A program made the translations under genes and the position numbers. From Neisseria sicca (GTDB taxonomy: Bacteria; Pseudomonadota; Gammaproteobacteria; Burkholderiales; Neisseriaceae): a stretch of DNA of 64,000 bases. Position 1 is the first letter of the stretch. Each line of letters starts with the position of its first letter. The stretch covers positions 124,001 to 188,000 of the forward strand of contig NZ_CP072524.1 in assembly GCF_017753665.1 (NCBI RefSeq), given 5' to 3'. A model generated the notes under the pieces. That model was not told where the DNA came from. It did not search any database and saw only the letters and a list, made by a program, of their open reading frames with translations. Shown piece after piece: positions 16,787-25,581 of this stretch.

Positions 16787-17212
16787 ATGAGCGTCATGCG
16801 AGTTGAAGTGGTAAGTAGCGAGCAGAACATCTATTCAGGCGAAGCCAGTTTTGTAGTGGTTCCGACTGTTCAAGGTGAGCTCGGTATTTATCCGCGACAC
16901 GAGCCGATTATGAGTTTGGTACGTCCCGGAGCATTGCGTTTGACCGTGCCCGGCGAAGCCGAAGAAGTGCTTGTTGCCGTTTCCGGCGGGGTGCTGGAAG
17001 TGCAGCCCAACCAACTTACTGTGTTGGCGGATGTTGCCGTACGCAGTTCCGAGATGGATCGTGCGCGTGCGGAAGCTGCCAAGAAAGCGGCGGAAACCGG
17101 CATTTCTCAAGCGAAAGACGATAAATCGTTGGCCGAAGCGCATAAAGCCTTGGCTGCAGCGATTGCCCAGCTCAAAACCTTGGATTATCTTCGTTCGCAC
17201 AAAAACAAATAA
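16787..17212 (+). CDS. atpC: F0F1 ATP synthase subunit epsilon
   Basis: The 141-residue protein has the N-terminal beta-sandwich (MRVEVVSSEQNIYSGEASFV, GELGIYPRHEPI, SGGVLEVQPNQLTVLAD) and a C-terminal helical pair (RARAEAAKKAAE, LAAAIAQLKTLDYLR). Epsilon couples gamma to the c-ring and can inhibit ATP hydrolysis. A GGAGG ribosome site is upstream. It is the last gene of the operon. Confidence 0.97.
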   Translation: MSVMRVEVVSSEQNIYSGEASFVVVPTVQGELGIYPRHEPIMSLVRPGALRLTVPGEAEEVLVAVSGGVLEVQPNQLTVLADVAVRSSEMDRARAEAAKKAAETGISQAKDDKSLAEAHKALAAAIAQLKTLDYLRSHKNK

Positions 17213-17228
17213 GCAGATTTGCTTTACA

Positions 17229-17255
17229 AAAAGCACGGTTGATTACCGTGCTTTT
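17229..17255 (+). terminator. Terminator of the atp operon
   Basis: AAAAGCACGG and CCGTGCTTTT pair around TTGATTA and lead into TATTTTTTC, 16 bases after the atpC stop. Confidence 0.92.
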
Positions 17256-17728
17256 TATTTTTTCATTATAGATGATTTTGAGAAGAACGGAATCTTTAGG
17301 TAACGAATGCTATAGAAAAGTTTTAAATGATTCCTTTATTGCGCATAATTTTGCTTTCCTGAGTCAGTGATAAAGGTTGTTTGCTGAATACGGTTTTTAT
17401 AGGATAAAGTAAATCTTTTGGTAAGGATCTATCGTATTTTAAAGTGGTATTAATGTCGTCTGAATGTATTTAAGACGACTTTTTTGTTTTTAAGGACACC
17501 TATTTGCCTATTCCAAATAATGAATAAAGTTTGGCTATTTGGGAAGATTGCCATTGTGTCTGAAATCAAAAAACAACAAATTTTAGAGACAAAAGGTTTT
17601 TATTTTACATAAGCGGTATTTTTATTGTAAAAAATGCTAATTGGGTTATAATTTTAAAATACATTATCATAAATTGATGTGTAACCTATTACGAAAAAAT
17701 AAATATTTCATATTGCGGAAAATTTGTC
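17256..17728. other. AT-rich gene-free stretch before the NERD gene
   Basis: I see no supportable gene in these 473 bases. At 17453-17485 there is a degenerate uptake-sequence hairpin (GTCGTCT, 11 bases, AGACGAC, then CTTTTTTG), perhaps a backup terminator. The last 150 bases are strongly AT-rich and probably hold the promoter of the next gene (for example GGGTTATAATTTT near 17642). Confidence 0.6.
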
Positions 17729-18352
17729 ATGAACTTTGATTTCATATTTGGGGATGGGGTGTCAGGTATGGCGGGATATAGCCTGATACTGATTTTGGCT
17801 GCGCTTGCCAGTAAGCAATATTCAGTAAAACGGTTTATCAGTCGTTTTGCGGTTAATGTGCGTGCTCAATGCTACTTGGATGAAAATTCATATCATGTTT
17901 TCCGCCATCTTGATATACGTATTTCAGGAGCGTATGAACAAATTGATTATGTTTACGTTTCACGATTCGGTATTTTTATCGTATCGACGCCGAATTACCA
18001 AGGCCGTATTTGGGGGGATAACGGGGACGGGATGTGGACGCAGAAATTCCATAGAACCAAGATGCTTTTCCCCAATCCTTTGGCACAGAACCAACGTTAT
18101 ATTCAAGCATTGGTGCGGCAGCTTGATTTAAGCCCGCGCTTGTTTTATTCGGTTGTCGTATTTGCGGGAAATTGCCAATTTCAAACCATGATGCCGGATA
18201 ATGTCATTGAATCAGCTGAATTCAATGAATACATTACTCAATACAGTGAAGTCGTTTTGAATGACGACAAGGTAGCGGAGATCAAAGAAATTTTAGAGAG
18301 CAATGAATTTGATAACGTGTTTGGTCAAAATGGTTCACGATCACACGCTTAA
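17729..18352 (+). CDS. NERD-domain protein, putative degenerate nuclease
   Basis: The 207-residue product has a hydrophobic N-terminal segment (about residues 13-29), probably an inner-membrane anchor, followed by a NERD (nuclease-related) domain. The motifs GAYEQIDYVYVSRFGIFIVS, YQGRIWGD, MWTQKF and NPLAQNQRYIQAL line up with NERD proteins, which typically read STQIDHVVV, then FVIETKNY, then NP..QN. The Asp of QID is present. The Glu and Lys of the usual ETK triplet are not: the position reads STP. Since E-x-K is thought to form part of the active site, this may be a binding rather than a cutting protein. The gene stands alone and its function is unknown. Confidence 0.75.
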   Translation: MNFDFIFGDGVSGMAGYSLILILAALASKQYSVKRFISRFAVNVRAQCYLDENSYHVFRHLDIRISGAYEQIDYVYVSRFGIFIVSTPNYQGRIWGDNGDGMWTQKFHRTKMLFPNPLAQNQRYIQALVRQLDLSPRLFYSVVVFAGNCQFQTMMPDNVIESAEFNEYITQYSEVVLNDDKVAEIKEILESNEFDNVFGQNGSRSHA

Positions 18353-18414
18353 TGAAGTAGGCTAAAAAAATTTGTAGGTAATGCAGCAGTTTTTTGAAAT
18401 TATCGGTTGAACAC

Positions 18415-18457
18415 AAAAGGTCGTCTGAAACCTGAATCGGTTTTCAGACGACCTTTT
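18415..18457. terminator. Uptake-sequence hairpin between NERD gene and prmA
   Basis: AAAAGGTCGTCTGAAA and TTTTCAGACGACCTTTT form a long symmetric hairpin with T tracts on both strands. It lies between two convergent genes and can terminate both. Confidence 0.88.
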
Positions 18458-18475
18458 GTTTGAGCGTATCGCTAA

Positions 18476-19363
18476 TCAGCGTTTGACGCCGCTGAGCCTT
18501 GCCCAGCCTTCGTCGATTTCGGCGGGCTCGATGTCGAACCATTGGCTGTAAATACCGCTGAGTTCTTCGACTTGTTCGTCCAGCAAACCAGACAACACGA
18601 TGCGACCGCCTTGTTTGGTGCGGGCGGCGAGTATTTCGCCGAGCATGCGCAGAGGGTTGGCGAGGATGTTGGCGACGACGATGTCGAATTGTCCTTGCGG
18701 CAGGCCGTCAGGCAGGTAGAACTGTGCATCAACGTTGTTTTGTGTGGCGTTGTCTTTGCTGGCGCGGATCGCCTGTTCGTCAATATCGACGCCGACGGCA
18801 GAACCTGCGCCGAGCTTGAGGGCGGCGATGGTCAGGATGCCGGAGCCGCAGCCGTAGTCGAGGACGCTTTCGCCGCCTTTGAGTTGTGTGTCCAGCCATT
18901 TGAGGCAGAGGCGCGTGGTCGGGTGGCTGCCGGTGCCGAAGGCTAGGCCGGGGTCGAGCTGGAGGTTGACGGCGTTGCTATTGGGCGCTTCGTGCCAAGA
19001 GGGGGTAATCCACAGGCGTTCGGAAATTTGGATGGGGTCGAACTGTGCTTGGGTCAGGCGTACCCAATCTTGGTCGGCGAGGATTTCGCTGGTGTACGCC
19101 AAATCTTTCAACCCGCATTCTTGGCTGGCGGCTTGAATCATGGCTGCGACATCGTCGTGCTCGCCAAACAGGGCGATGACTTTGCTTTGCTGCCAGATTT
19201 GTTCGGTCGGCATACCGGGTTCGCCGAAGATGGCTTGTTCGTTTTCAGTGCCTGCGTAGGCGTCTTCGATGGCGGCGGAGAGTGCGCCGTGTTCCATCAG
19301 GGCGTCGGCGAGGCGTTCGGCGACGGCGTCGTTGACGTTGATGGTGATTTGTTGATAGGACAT
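18476..19363 (-). CDS. prmA: Ribosomal protein L11 methyltransferase
   Basis: The 295-residue product starts MSYQQITINVNDAVAERLAD. It has the PrmA substrate domain followed by a class I methyltransferase fold: GLAFGTGSHPTTRLCLKWLD, VLDYGCGSGILTIAALKLGA (SAM-binding loop) and VVANILANPLRML (the NxxxNP catalytic region). PrmA trimethylates ribosomal protein L11. Length is normal. It lies downstream of, and in the same orientation as, the acc genes, but 500 bases with a repeat element separate them. Confidence 0.97.
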   Translation of the reverse strand: MSYQQITINVNDAVAERLADALMEHGALSAAIEDAYAGTENEQAIFGEPGMPTEQIWQQSKVIALFGEHDDVAAMIQAASQECGLKDLAYTSEILADQDWVRLTQAQFDPIQISERLWITPSWHEAPNSNAVNLQLDPGLAFGTGSHPTTRLCLKWLDTQLKGGESVLDYGCGSGILTIAALKLGAGSAVGVDIDEQAIRASKDNATQNNVDAQFYLPDGLPQGQFDIVVANILANPLRMLGEILAARTKQGGRIVLSGLLDEQVEELSGIYSQWFDIEPAEIDEGWARLSGVKR

Positions 19364-19581
19364 GGTAGGCTTTCTCGGTGGGGTCGTCTGAAATTAGGAA
19401 ATGGTAGGCAAATACGCGATTTGGGGCGTTTGCGGTATGTTTCGGCTATTGGCGTAACAGTGTGATTGGATTGTTTTTCAGCCTGAACACGGATTCTTTA
19501 TTGCGCTGAAATGGTGGCGGATAGGTTGGCTCAATCATATAGCAAACATATTTAACTTTAAATACGGCATGTTATCAAATT

Positions 19582-19714
19582 CCGTCATTCCCGCCCCCGC
19601 CTACGCGAGGACAGGCTACGGCGGGAATCCATCGTAAAACTTGAGAAACCTTGACTTGAAAAACAGTTTCTGAATTTTAAAAATGGATTCCCGCCTGCGC
19701 GGGAATGACGACAA
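19582..19714. repeat. dRS3-flanked intergenic repeat (NIME type)
   Basis: CGTCATTCCCG at the left and CGGGAATGACG at the right (ending 19711) face each other, with further ATTCCCG/CGGGAAT pairs inside (CGGCGGGAATCC near 19618, GGATTCCCGCCTGCGCGGGAAT from 19684). The unit between them is about 50 bases. This is the structure of neisserial intergenic mosaic elements built from dRS3 repeats, which are targets of phage-like integration in meningococci. The rest of the gap 19364-19876 holds only uptake sequences. Confidence 0.8.
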
Positions 19715-19814
19715 TCGGTAAGTTCCGTATCTAAAATAAAGTCATTTAGCTATATTCTAGGCTTGTCGGCAATCGCTGATGTACGCCCGAAATCAGGTTT
19801 CAATCTGTCTGAAA

Positions 19815-19855
19815 AAAGGTCGTCTGAAAGCCATACGGTTTTTCAGACGACCTTC
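19815..19855. terminator. Uptake-sequence hairpin after accC
   Basis: AGGTCGTCTGAAA and TTTCAGACGACCT form an inverted pair 20 bases beyond the accC stop, so it can end the accB-accC transcript. Confidence 0.85.
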
Positions 19856-19876
19856 GACTATCCAAGCGGGACGGTT

Positions 19877-21238
19877 TTATTTGTCCTGTTTGGCTTTGCG
19901 TTCTTGCAGCCAGTGTTCCAGATAGTGGATGCTGACGCCGCCTTTTTCAAAACCGGGGTCGCTGAACAAATCGCGGTGAAGCGGGGTATTGGTTTTGATG
20001 CCGGTTACGGCAAGCTCGGCGAGGGCGACGCGCATTTTTGCCATTGCCTGCTCGCGGGTTTTGCCGATGACGCAGACTTTGCCGATCAGGCTGTCGTAGT
20101 ACGGCGGGATGCGGTAGCCTTGGTAAATATGGCTGTCCACGCGGATGCCGAAGCCGCCGGGCAGGTGGCAGCTTTCAATCAGACCAGGGCTGGGGATGAA
20201 GTTGTACGGGTCTTCGGCATTGATGCGGCACTCGAAAGCATGGCCTTCGATGTGGATGTCTTTTTGCTTGTATTGCAGGGGCAGACCGCCGGCAATGCGG
20301 ATTTGTTCCTGTACGATGTCCACACCGGTAATCAGCTCGGTAACAGGGTGTTCGACTTGGACACGGGTGTTCATTTCGATGAAGAAAAACTCGCCGTTTT
20401 CATACAGGAATTCAAACGTACCTGCACCACGGTAGCCGATGCGTTTGCAGGCGTCGGTACAGGCTTTGCCGATTTTTTCGCGGGCTTTTTCGTCGATGAA
20501 GGGAGCAGGTGCTTCTTCGATGACTTTTTGGTGGCGGCGCTGCATGGAGCAATCGCGCTCGGCAAGGTAGATGGCGTTGCCGTGTTCGTCGGCGAGCACT
20601 TGGATTTCGACGTGGCGCGGGCGTTGCAGGTAGCGTTCCATATAGACCATCGGGTTGCCGAACGCCGCGCCTGCTTCGGCTTTGGTCATTTCGACGGATT
20701 TGATGAGGTCTTCTTTTTTCTCGACCACGCGCATACCGCGTCCGCCGCCGCCGCCCGATGCTTTGATAATCACGGGATAACCGACTTTGTCGGCAGTTTT
20801 GAGGATTTCGGCGGGATCGTCGGACAGCGCGCCGTCCGAACCGGGAACGCAAGGCACGCCCGCTTCAATCATCGCGTGTTTGGCGGAAACTTTGTCGCCC
20901 ATCAGGCGGATGGTTTCGGCGCGTGGGCCGATGAAGATGAAGCCGGATTGTTCGACTTGTTCGGCAAAATTGGCATTTTCGGCAAGGAAGCCGTAGCCCG
21001 GGTGGATGGCATCCGCGCCGGTTACTTCAGCAGCGGCGATGATGGCGGGAATATTGAGATAGCTTTGTGCGGAAGCGGCAGGACCGATGCACACGGATTC
21101 GTCGGCAAGTTTGACGTGCAGACTGTCTTTATCGGCTTCGGAATGCACGGCGACGGTGGCGATGCCCATTTCACGGCAGGCACGCAGGACGCGCAGCGCG
21201 ATTTCGCCTCGGTTGGCGATTAATACTTTTTTCAGCAT
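19877..21238 (-). CDS. accC: Acetyl-CoA carboxylase, biotin carboxylase subunit
   Basis: The 453-residue product starts MLKKVLIANRGEIALRVLRA and has the whole biotin carboxylase fold: HPGYGFLAENANFA, the glycine-rich ATP-grasp loop KASGGGGGRGMR, ERDCSMQRRHQKVIEEAP, EMNTRVQVEHPVTE and the C-terminal FIPSPGLIESCHLP region. It carboxylates the biotin on AccB, the first step of fatty acid synthesis. It is transcribed after accB, with a small membrane-protein gene between them. Confidence 0.98.
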   Translation of the reverse strand: MLKKVLIANRGEIALRVLRACREMGIATVAVHSEADKDSLHVKLADESVCIGPAASAQSYLNIPAIIAAAEVTGADAIHPGYGFLAENANFAEQVEQSGFIFIGPRAETIRLMGDKVSAKHAMIEAGVPCVPGSDGALSDDPAEILKTADKVGYPVIIKASGGGGGRGMRVVEKKEDLIKSVEMTKAEAGAAFGNPMVYMERYLQRPRHVEIQVLADEHGNAIYLAERDCSMQRRHQKVIEEAPAPFIDEKAREKIGKACTDACKRIGYRGAGTFEFLYENGEFFFIEMNTRVQVEHPVTELITGVDIVQEQIRIAGGLPLQYKQKDIHIEGHAFECRINAEDPYNFIPSPGLIESCHLPGGFGIRVDSHIYQGYRIPPYYDSLIGKVCVIGKTREQAMAKMRVALAELAVTGIKTNTPLHRDLFSDPGFEKGGVSIHYLEHWLQERKAKQDK

Positions 21239-21273
21239 GATGACCTTTCCTGTGGTTTCAGACGACCTGCTTG

Positions 21274-21465
21274 TTACCTTTTGCCCAATGCATTGCGGAT
21301 TTTTTCATCGGTCTTGTATTGGCTCAACGCGTACACCGCCCACATGGCGGCAGGAATCCAGCCGATTAAGGTGAATTGGAGAATCAGGCAGATGATGCCC
21401 GCAATCGGACGGCCGATGGTGAAGAATACGGCAAAGGGCAGGAAGATGGCTAACAGCAGGCGCAT
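21274..21465 (-). CDS. Pmp3/YqaE-family small membrane protein
   Basis: The 63-residue product has two hydrophobic helices: MRLLLAIFLPFAVFFTIGRP and IAGIICLILQFTLIGWIPAA, then MWAVYALSQYKTDEK. This is the UPF0057/Pmp3 pattern (a helix, a short turn, then QFTLIGWIPA..WA). Relatives in yeast and plants influence membrane potential and salt tolerance, while the bacterial role is unclear. It lies between accB and accC on the same strand, so it is likely co-transcribed with them, although an uptake-sequence palindrome (21491-21532) separates it from accB. Confidence 0.85.
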   Translation of the reverse strand: MRLLLAIFLPFAVFFTIGRPIAGIICLILQFTLIGWIPAAMWAVYALSQYKTDEKIRNALGKR

Positions 21466-21490
21466 GGTGGAAATCCTGAGTTGGAAAGCA

Positions 21491-21532
21491 TTTCAGACGA
21501 CCTCCACGCAATCCGGAAGGTCGTCTGAAAAC
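21491..21532. repeat. Inverted pair of uptake sequences between accB and the Pmp3-like gene
   Basis: TTTCAGACGACCT (21491-21503) and AGGTCGTCTGAAA (21518-21530) face outward to inward, the opposite of the usual terminator order, with no T tract on the transcribed minus strand. It can form a hairpin but is a weaker terminator candidate, so transcription from accB may continue. Confidence 0.65.
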
Positions 21533-21535
21533 GAA

Positions 21536-21997
21536 TTATTCGATGATGAAGAGCGGCTCGCCAAATTCCACAGGCGTACCGTTTTCCACCAGAATTTCTT
21601 TAACCGTGCCGGATTTCTCGGCTTCGATTTCGTTCATCAACTTCATCGCTTCGATGATACACAGCGTATCGCCGGCTTTGACTTGCTGACCAACTTCGAC
21701 GAAGGCGGCAGCATTCGGGCCGGGCGCGCGGTAGAACGTACCGACCATAGGCGATTTTTGCGCGTTGGACAGGTCGCGGGCGGCAGGCGCTGCGGGAGCG
21801 GGGGCTGCTGCTGCAACAGGAGCGGCGGCGGGTGCAGGAGCAGGCGCTGCTACATGGGCGGGCGCGGCATAAACGGGAGCCGGAGCGGCGGTGGCGCGGG
21901 TAATACGGACTTTTTCCTCGCCTTCGGTCACTTCGATTTCGGCGATACCTGATTCTTCTACTAAATCAATCAGTTTTTTTAACTTGCGCAAATCCAT
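21536..21997 (-). CDS. accB: Acetyl-CoA carboxylase biotin carboxyl carrier protein
   Basis: The product of about 153 residues starts MDLRKLKKLIDLVEESGIAE, then has a long Ala/Pro-rich linker and the C-terminal biotinyl domain. Its Lys acceptor is in IEAMKLMNEIEAEKSG. The frame is open to 22123, but the first 42 codons there do not resemble AccB; ATG 21997 gives the normal start and has AAGGAAC-like sequence upstream. AccB carries carboxybiotin between AccC and the carboxyltransferase. Confidence 0.96.
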   Translation of the reverse strand: MDLRKLKKLIDLVEESGIAEIEVTEGEEKVRITRATAAPAPVYAAPAHVAAPAPAPAAAPVAAAAPAPAAPAARDLSNAQKSPMVGTFYRAPGPNAAAFVEVGQQVKAGDTLCIIEAMKLMNEIEAEKSGTVKEILVENGTPVEFGEPLFIIE

Positions 21998-22543
21998 TTT
22001 CGTTCCTTTACGATACGGCCCAAATGTCGTGAAGCGGCCGTGTTTGTTGCGTGATATTTCAGAAAACAACCGGCCTGCGGCAACGGCGCAAACCGGACAG
22101 TATTTTGTTGCATAAAGGGGCATTCTCAGGAGCAGAAAACCCGTAAATGAATTTGACTATTTTCCCGAACTTGCCGACAAATGTCTAGCAAAATCTCGAA
22201 AAAAGGCGGTTTTTGAACAAAACGGGCAGATTCGGAGATTTCGGCAGAATGTGTATTTTTTCGGCGAGTGTTTATTCTAATTTGTTGGTTTATGAAGGGA
22301 AAAGGTCGTCTGAAAATTCAGGCCGGGATGCCGATAAACCATTTTGCCTGCTTTCAGACGACTTTTTGATATTAATGAGGATTTAAGGGCGAGAATTTCT
22401 TATGGAGGGGAATAACTGACTGGCCTTCTGGCTTTTTGCTTGTGCGGAAATGAATGGCGACGGCTTGGTTTGCAAGAGATTTATGGTTGCGGTGGTCAAA
22501 GGTCGTCTGAAAACTGATTTTCAGACGACCTTTGCATTTTGAA
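21998..22543. other. Gap between rsmJ and accB
   Basis: No gene is supported here. It contains two uptake-sequence hairpins (22301-22367 and 22498-22534); the second directly follows the rsmJ stop and is its likely terminator. The 150 bases upstream of accB should hold the acc promoter, but I cannot pick one with confidence. Confidence 0.6.
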
Positions 22544-23332
22544 TTATTCCCCGTCTTTAACCGGATGATCGGGCAAGTACACATCGAAGCGGGTGCTTTT
22601 GCCCGTGTATTGGTAGGCGGGTTTTTCGCCGTTGAGAAATTCGCCGAGGCGCGGGCGTTTGACGACGACGCGTTTTTTGGCGACGGCGCGGGCGGCAGCA
22701 AGCAGCTCGGCTTCTTCTTGGGCGGCACCGACGACGCTGTGGAAATACGCCATTTCTTTTTTGACGGCGGCGGATTTTTGGCGTTCGGGGTACATGGGGT
22801 CGAGGTACACGATGTCGGGGCGCGATTGAGCGGCGAGTTCCCGCATCAATTCGACGGCGTCGCCGTGACGGAAGGTAATGCGGCGGGCGATGTCTTGAAT
22901 TTCAGGCTCTTGCAGCGCGCGTTCGAGACCGTCGGCAAGCAGGCAGGCGACGGCGGGATGCTGCTCGAAGGTTTGGACGTTCAAACCGAGCGAAGCGAGG
23001 ACGAAGCTGTCGCGTCCGAGTCCGCCGGTACAGTCCCAAACGGTCGGTTTGGCCGTATGGTTCACCGCTTTGGCAATCAGTTCGCCGCCGCCTTTGGTAC
23101 GCCGGTATTGGGCTGCACCACCGCCGAAATCGACGCGGACGCGCCCCTTCTCCCCCGCGCGGCACAAGCTGACGCCCTCCGCATCGGCAAACAGGTATTC
23201 GCCGCTGTCGGGCGGGCAGGTCAGGGTAGGGAGTTTGAATTGCTGCACTAAAAGGCGGACGTATTCGGTGGCGGTGTCGGAGAAACAGACGGCGGGTATG
23301 GTGTGGGTGTGCAAATCTTTTGGGGCAGACAT
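22544..23332 (-). CDS. rsmJ: 16S rRNA (guanine1516-N2)-methyltransferase
   Basis: The 262-residue product has the RsmJ (UPF0341) pattern: VDFGGGAAQYRRTKGGGELI, then VWDCTGGLGRDSFVLASLG (SAM-binding loop) and IVYLDPMYPERQKSA, the DPMYP catalytic motif. It methylates guanine 1516 of 16S rRNA. The gene stands alone, divergent from fhs. Confidence 0.95.
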   Translation of the reverse strand: MSAPKDLHTHTIPAVCFSDTATEYVRLLVQQFKLPTLTCPPDSGEYLFADAEGVSLCRAGEKGRVRVDFGGGAAQYRRTKGGGELIAKAVNHTAKPTVWDCTGGLGRDSFVLASLGLNVQTFEQHPAVACLLADGLERALQEPEIQDIARRITFRHGDAVELMRELAAQSRPDIVYLDPMYPERQKSAAVKKEMAYFHSVVGAAQEEAELLAAARAVAKKRVVVKRPRLGEFLNGEKPAYQYTGKSTRFDVYLPDHPVKDGE

Positions 23333-23529
23333 TTTCAGACGACCTTTGATTATGGATTGTCAACAATATGAACTGCATTCTTATTGAATTATCGAATTTT
23401 TCACTGCGATTCATTCTCAGATAACGCTATAATATGCCTAATATTCTTTTGAATCCATCAGCGTTTGTCTTTCCGATGGTCTTTCAGACGACTCTCCTCT
23501 TTTTCTTCCCCATTCAGTAAAGGAAAATC

Positions 23530-25206
23530 ATGAGCTTCAAAACCGATGCCGAAATCGCCCAATCTTCCACCATGCGTCCGATTGGCGAAATTGCTGCCAA
23601 GCTGGGTTTGAATGTGGACAATATCGAACCCTACGGCCATTACAAAGCCAAAATCAATCCTGCCGAGGCGTTCAAACTGCCGCAAAAACAAGGCCGTCTG
23701 ATTTTGGTTACCGCCATCAACCCGACTCCGGCGGGTGAAGGCAAAACCACCGTTACCATCGGTTTGGCGGACGCGTTGCGCCACATCGGCAAAGACGCCG
23801 TTATCGCCCTGCGCGAGCCTTCTTTGGGGCCTGTATTCGGCGTCAAAGGCGGCGCGGCGGGCGGCGGCTATGCCCAAGTTTTGCCGATGGAAGACATCAA
23901 CCTGCACTTCACCGGCGACTTCCACGCCATCGGCGCGGCGAATAACTTGCTCGCCGCCATGCTCGACAACCACATCTACCAAGGCAACGAGTTGAACATC
24001 GACCCCAAACGCGTGCTGTGGCGGCGCGTGGTCGATATGAACGACCGCCAGTTGCGCAACATCATCGACGGCATGGGCAAACCCGTTGACGGCGTGATCC
24101 GTCCCGACGGCTTCGACATCACCGTCGCCTCCGAAGTCATGGCGGTATTCTGCCTCGCCAAAGACATCAGCGATTTGAAAGAGCGTTTGGGCAACATCCT
24201 CGTCGCCTACGCCAAAGACGGCAGCCCCGTTTACGCCAAAGATTTGAAAGCCCACGGCGCGATGGCGGCATTGCTCAAAGACGCCATCAAGCCTAACTTG
24301 GTGCAAACCATCGAAGGCACGCCCGCCTTCGTACACGGCGGCCCCTTCGCCAACATCGCCCACGGCTGCAACTCCGTTACCGCCACACGTCTGGCGAAAC
24401 ACCTTGCCGATTACGCCGTGACCGAAGCAGGCTTCGGCGCAGATTTGGGCGCGGAAAAATTCTGCGACATCAAATGCCGCCTTGCCGGTTTGAAACCCGA
24501 CGCAGCCGTCGTCGTCGCCACCGTCCGCGCCTTGAAATACAACGGCGGCGTAGAACGTGCCAACCTCGGCGAAGAAAACCTCGAAGCCTTGGCAAAAGGT
24601 CTGTCCAACCTGCTGAAACACATTTCCAACCTGAAAAACGTCTTCGGCCTGCCCGTCGTCGTCGCCATCAACCGCTTCGTGTCCGACTCCGATGCCGAGT
24701 TGGCCATGATTGAAAAAGCCTGCGCCGAACACGGCGTCGAAGTTTCCCTGACCGAAGTGTGGGGCAAAGGCGGCGCGGGCGGCTCAGATTTGGCGCGCAA
24801 AGTCGTCAACGCCATCGACAACCAACCCAATAACTTCCGCTTCGCCTACGATGTCGAGTTGAGCATTAAAGAAAAAATCCGCGCCATCGCCCAAAAAGTG
24901 TACGGCGCGGAAGACGTCGATTTCAGCGCAGAAGCCGCCGCCGAAATCGCCTCGCTGGAAAAACTGGGCTTGGACAAAATGCCCGTCTGCATGGCGAAAA
25001 CCCAATATTCCCTCAGCGACAACGCCAAACTCTTGGGCTGCCCCGAAGGCTTCCGCATTACCGTGCGCGGCATCACCGTTTCTGCCGGCGCAGGCTTCAT
25101 CGTCGCCCTGTGCGGCAACATGATGAAAATGCCCGGCCTGCCCAAAGTCCCCGCCGCCGAGAAAATCGACGTGGACGCAGACGGCGTGATCCACGGCTTG
25201 TTCTGA
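23530..25206 (+). CDS. fhs: Formate-tetrahydrofolate ligase
   Basis: The 558-residue product starts MSFKTDAEIAQSSTMRPIGE. It has the P-loop region TPAGEGKTTVTIGL, EPSLGPVFGVKGGAAGGGYA, the substrate region FHAIGAANNLLAAMLDNH and GFGADLGAEKFCDIK. The enzyme makes 10-formyl-tetrahydrofolate from formate with ATP, feeding purine and fMet synthesis. A clear AAAGGA site precedes the ATG. The GC content of the gene is high and uniform. Confidence 0.98.
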   Translation: MSFKTDAEIAQSSTMRPIGEIAAKLGLNVDNIEPYGHYKAKINPAEAFKLPQKQGRLILVTAINPTPAGEGKTTVTIGLADALRHIGKDAVIALREPSLGPVFGVKGGAAGGGYAQVLPMEDINLHFTGDFHAIGAANNLLAAMLDNHIYQGNELNIDPKRVLWRRVVDMNDRQLRNIIDGMGKPVDGVIRPDGFDITVASEVMAVFCLAKDISDLKERLGNILVAYAKDGSPVYAKDLKAHGAMAALLKDAIKPNLVQTIEGTPAFVHGGPFANIAHGCNSVTATRLAKHLADYAVTEAGFGADLGAEKFCDIKCRLAGLKPDAAVVVATVRALKYNGGVERANLGEENLEALAKGLSNLLKHISNLKNVFGLPVVVAINRFVSDSDAELAMIEKACAEHGVEVSLTEVWGKGGAGGSDLARKVVNAIDNQPNNFRFAYDVELSIKEKIRAIAQKVYGAEDVDFSAEAAAEIASLEKLGLDKMPVCMAKTQYSLSDNAKLLGCPEGFRITVRGITVSAGAGFIVALCGNMMKMPGLPKVPAAEKIDVDADGVIHGLF

Positions 25207-25581
25207 TTTGAATCGGCAGTGAAATAAAACGGCAAAGAGGTCGTCTGAAAACGGGTTCAGACGACCTTTTATTATTTGAAACGGTTTAAACTCAACCGTG
25301 ACAATCCGTAGCGTGGGCTTCGCCCGCGAATCTTCCTCTGATGAAAATAGTCGTCTGAAACGATAGAACAAACTCGCAAATTCATTTTCAGACGACTATT
25401 TTTATGGTTTTTTATCTTAATTCTACTTTTGTAAATACGTTTGTTTTTATAGTGAATCTGTCTTTTCAGATGACCTCCCGCCCTACCAACCGCCCGCCCA
25501 TCCCGCACCACTGCCCCGCCCGTCCGAAACGCGTTATACTTCCCAATTAACTGTCCGACCCACCCGCTTCAGGAGAACACC
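25207..25581. other. Gap between fhs and ppk
   Basis: No gene is supported. It holds the fhs terminator (uptake-sequence hairpin 25237-25270) and a second hairpin 25344-25404 built on a variant (AATAGTCGTCTGAAA and TTTCAGACGACTATT). Also present is one copy of the repeat GTAGCGTGGGCTTCGCCCGCG (25308-25328), found again at 27939 and 28008. Confidence 0.7.

Noticed and set aside
19763..21223. A 486-codon open frame on the plus strand opposite accC
   Set aside because: It is a shadow of accC; the product is rich in Phe, Asp and Ala in the manner typical of antisense reading.
23458..24732. A 424-codon open frame on the minus strand opposite fhs
   Set aside because: It is a shadow of fhs, with no start context and no recognisable motif.
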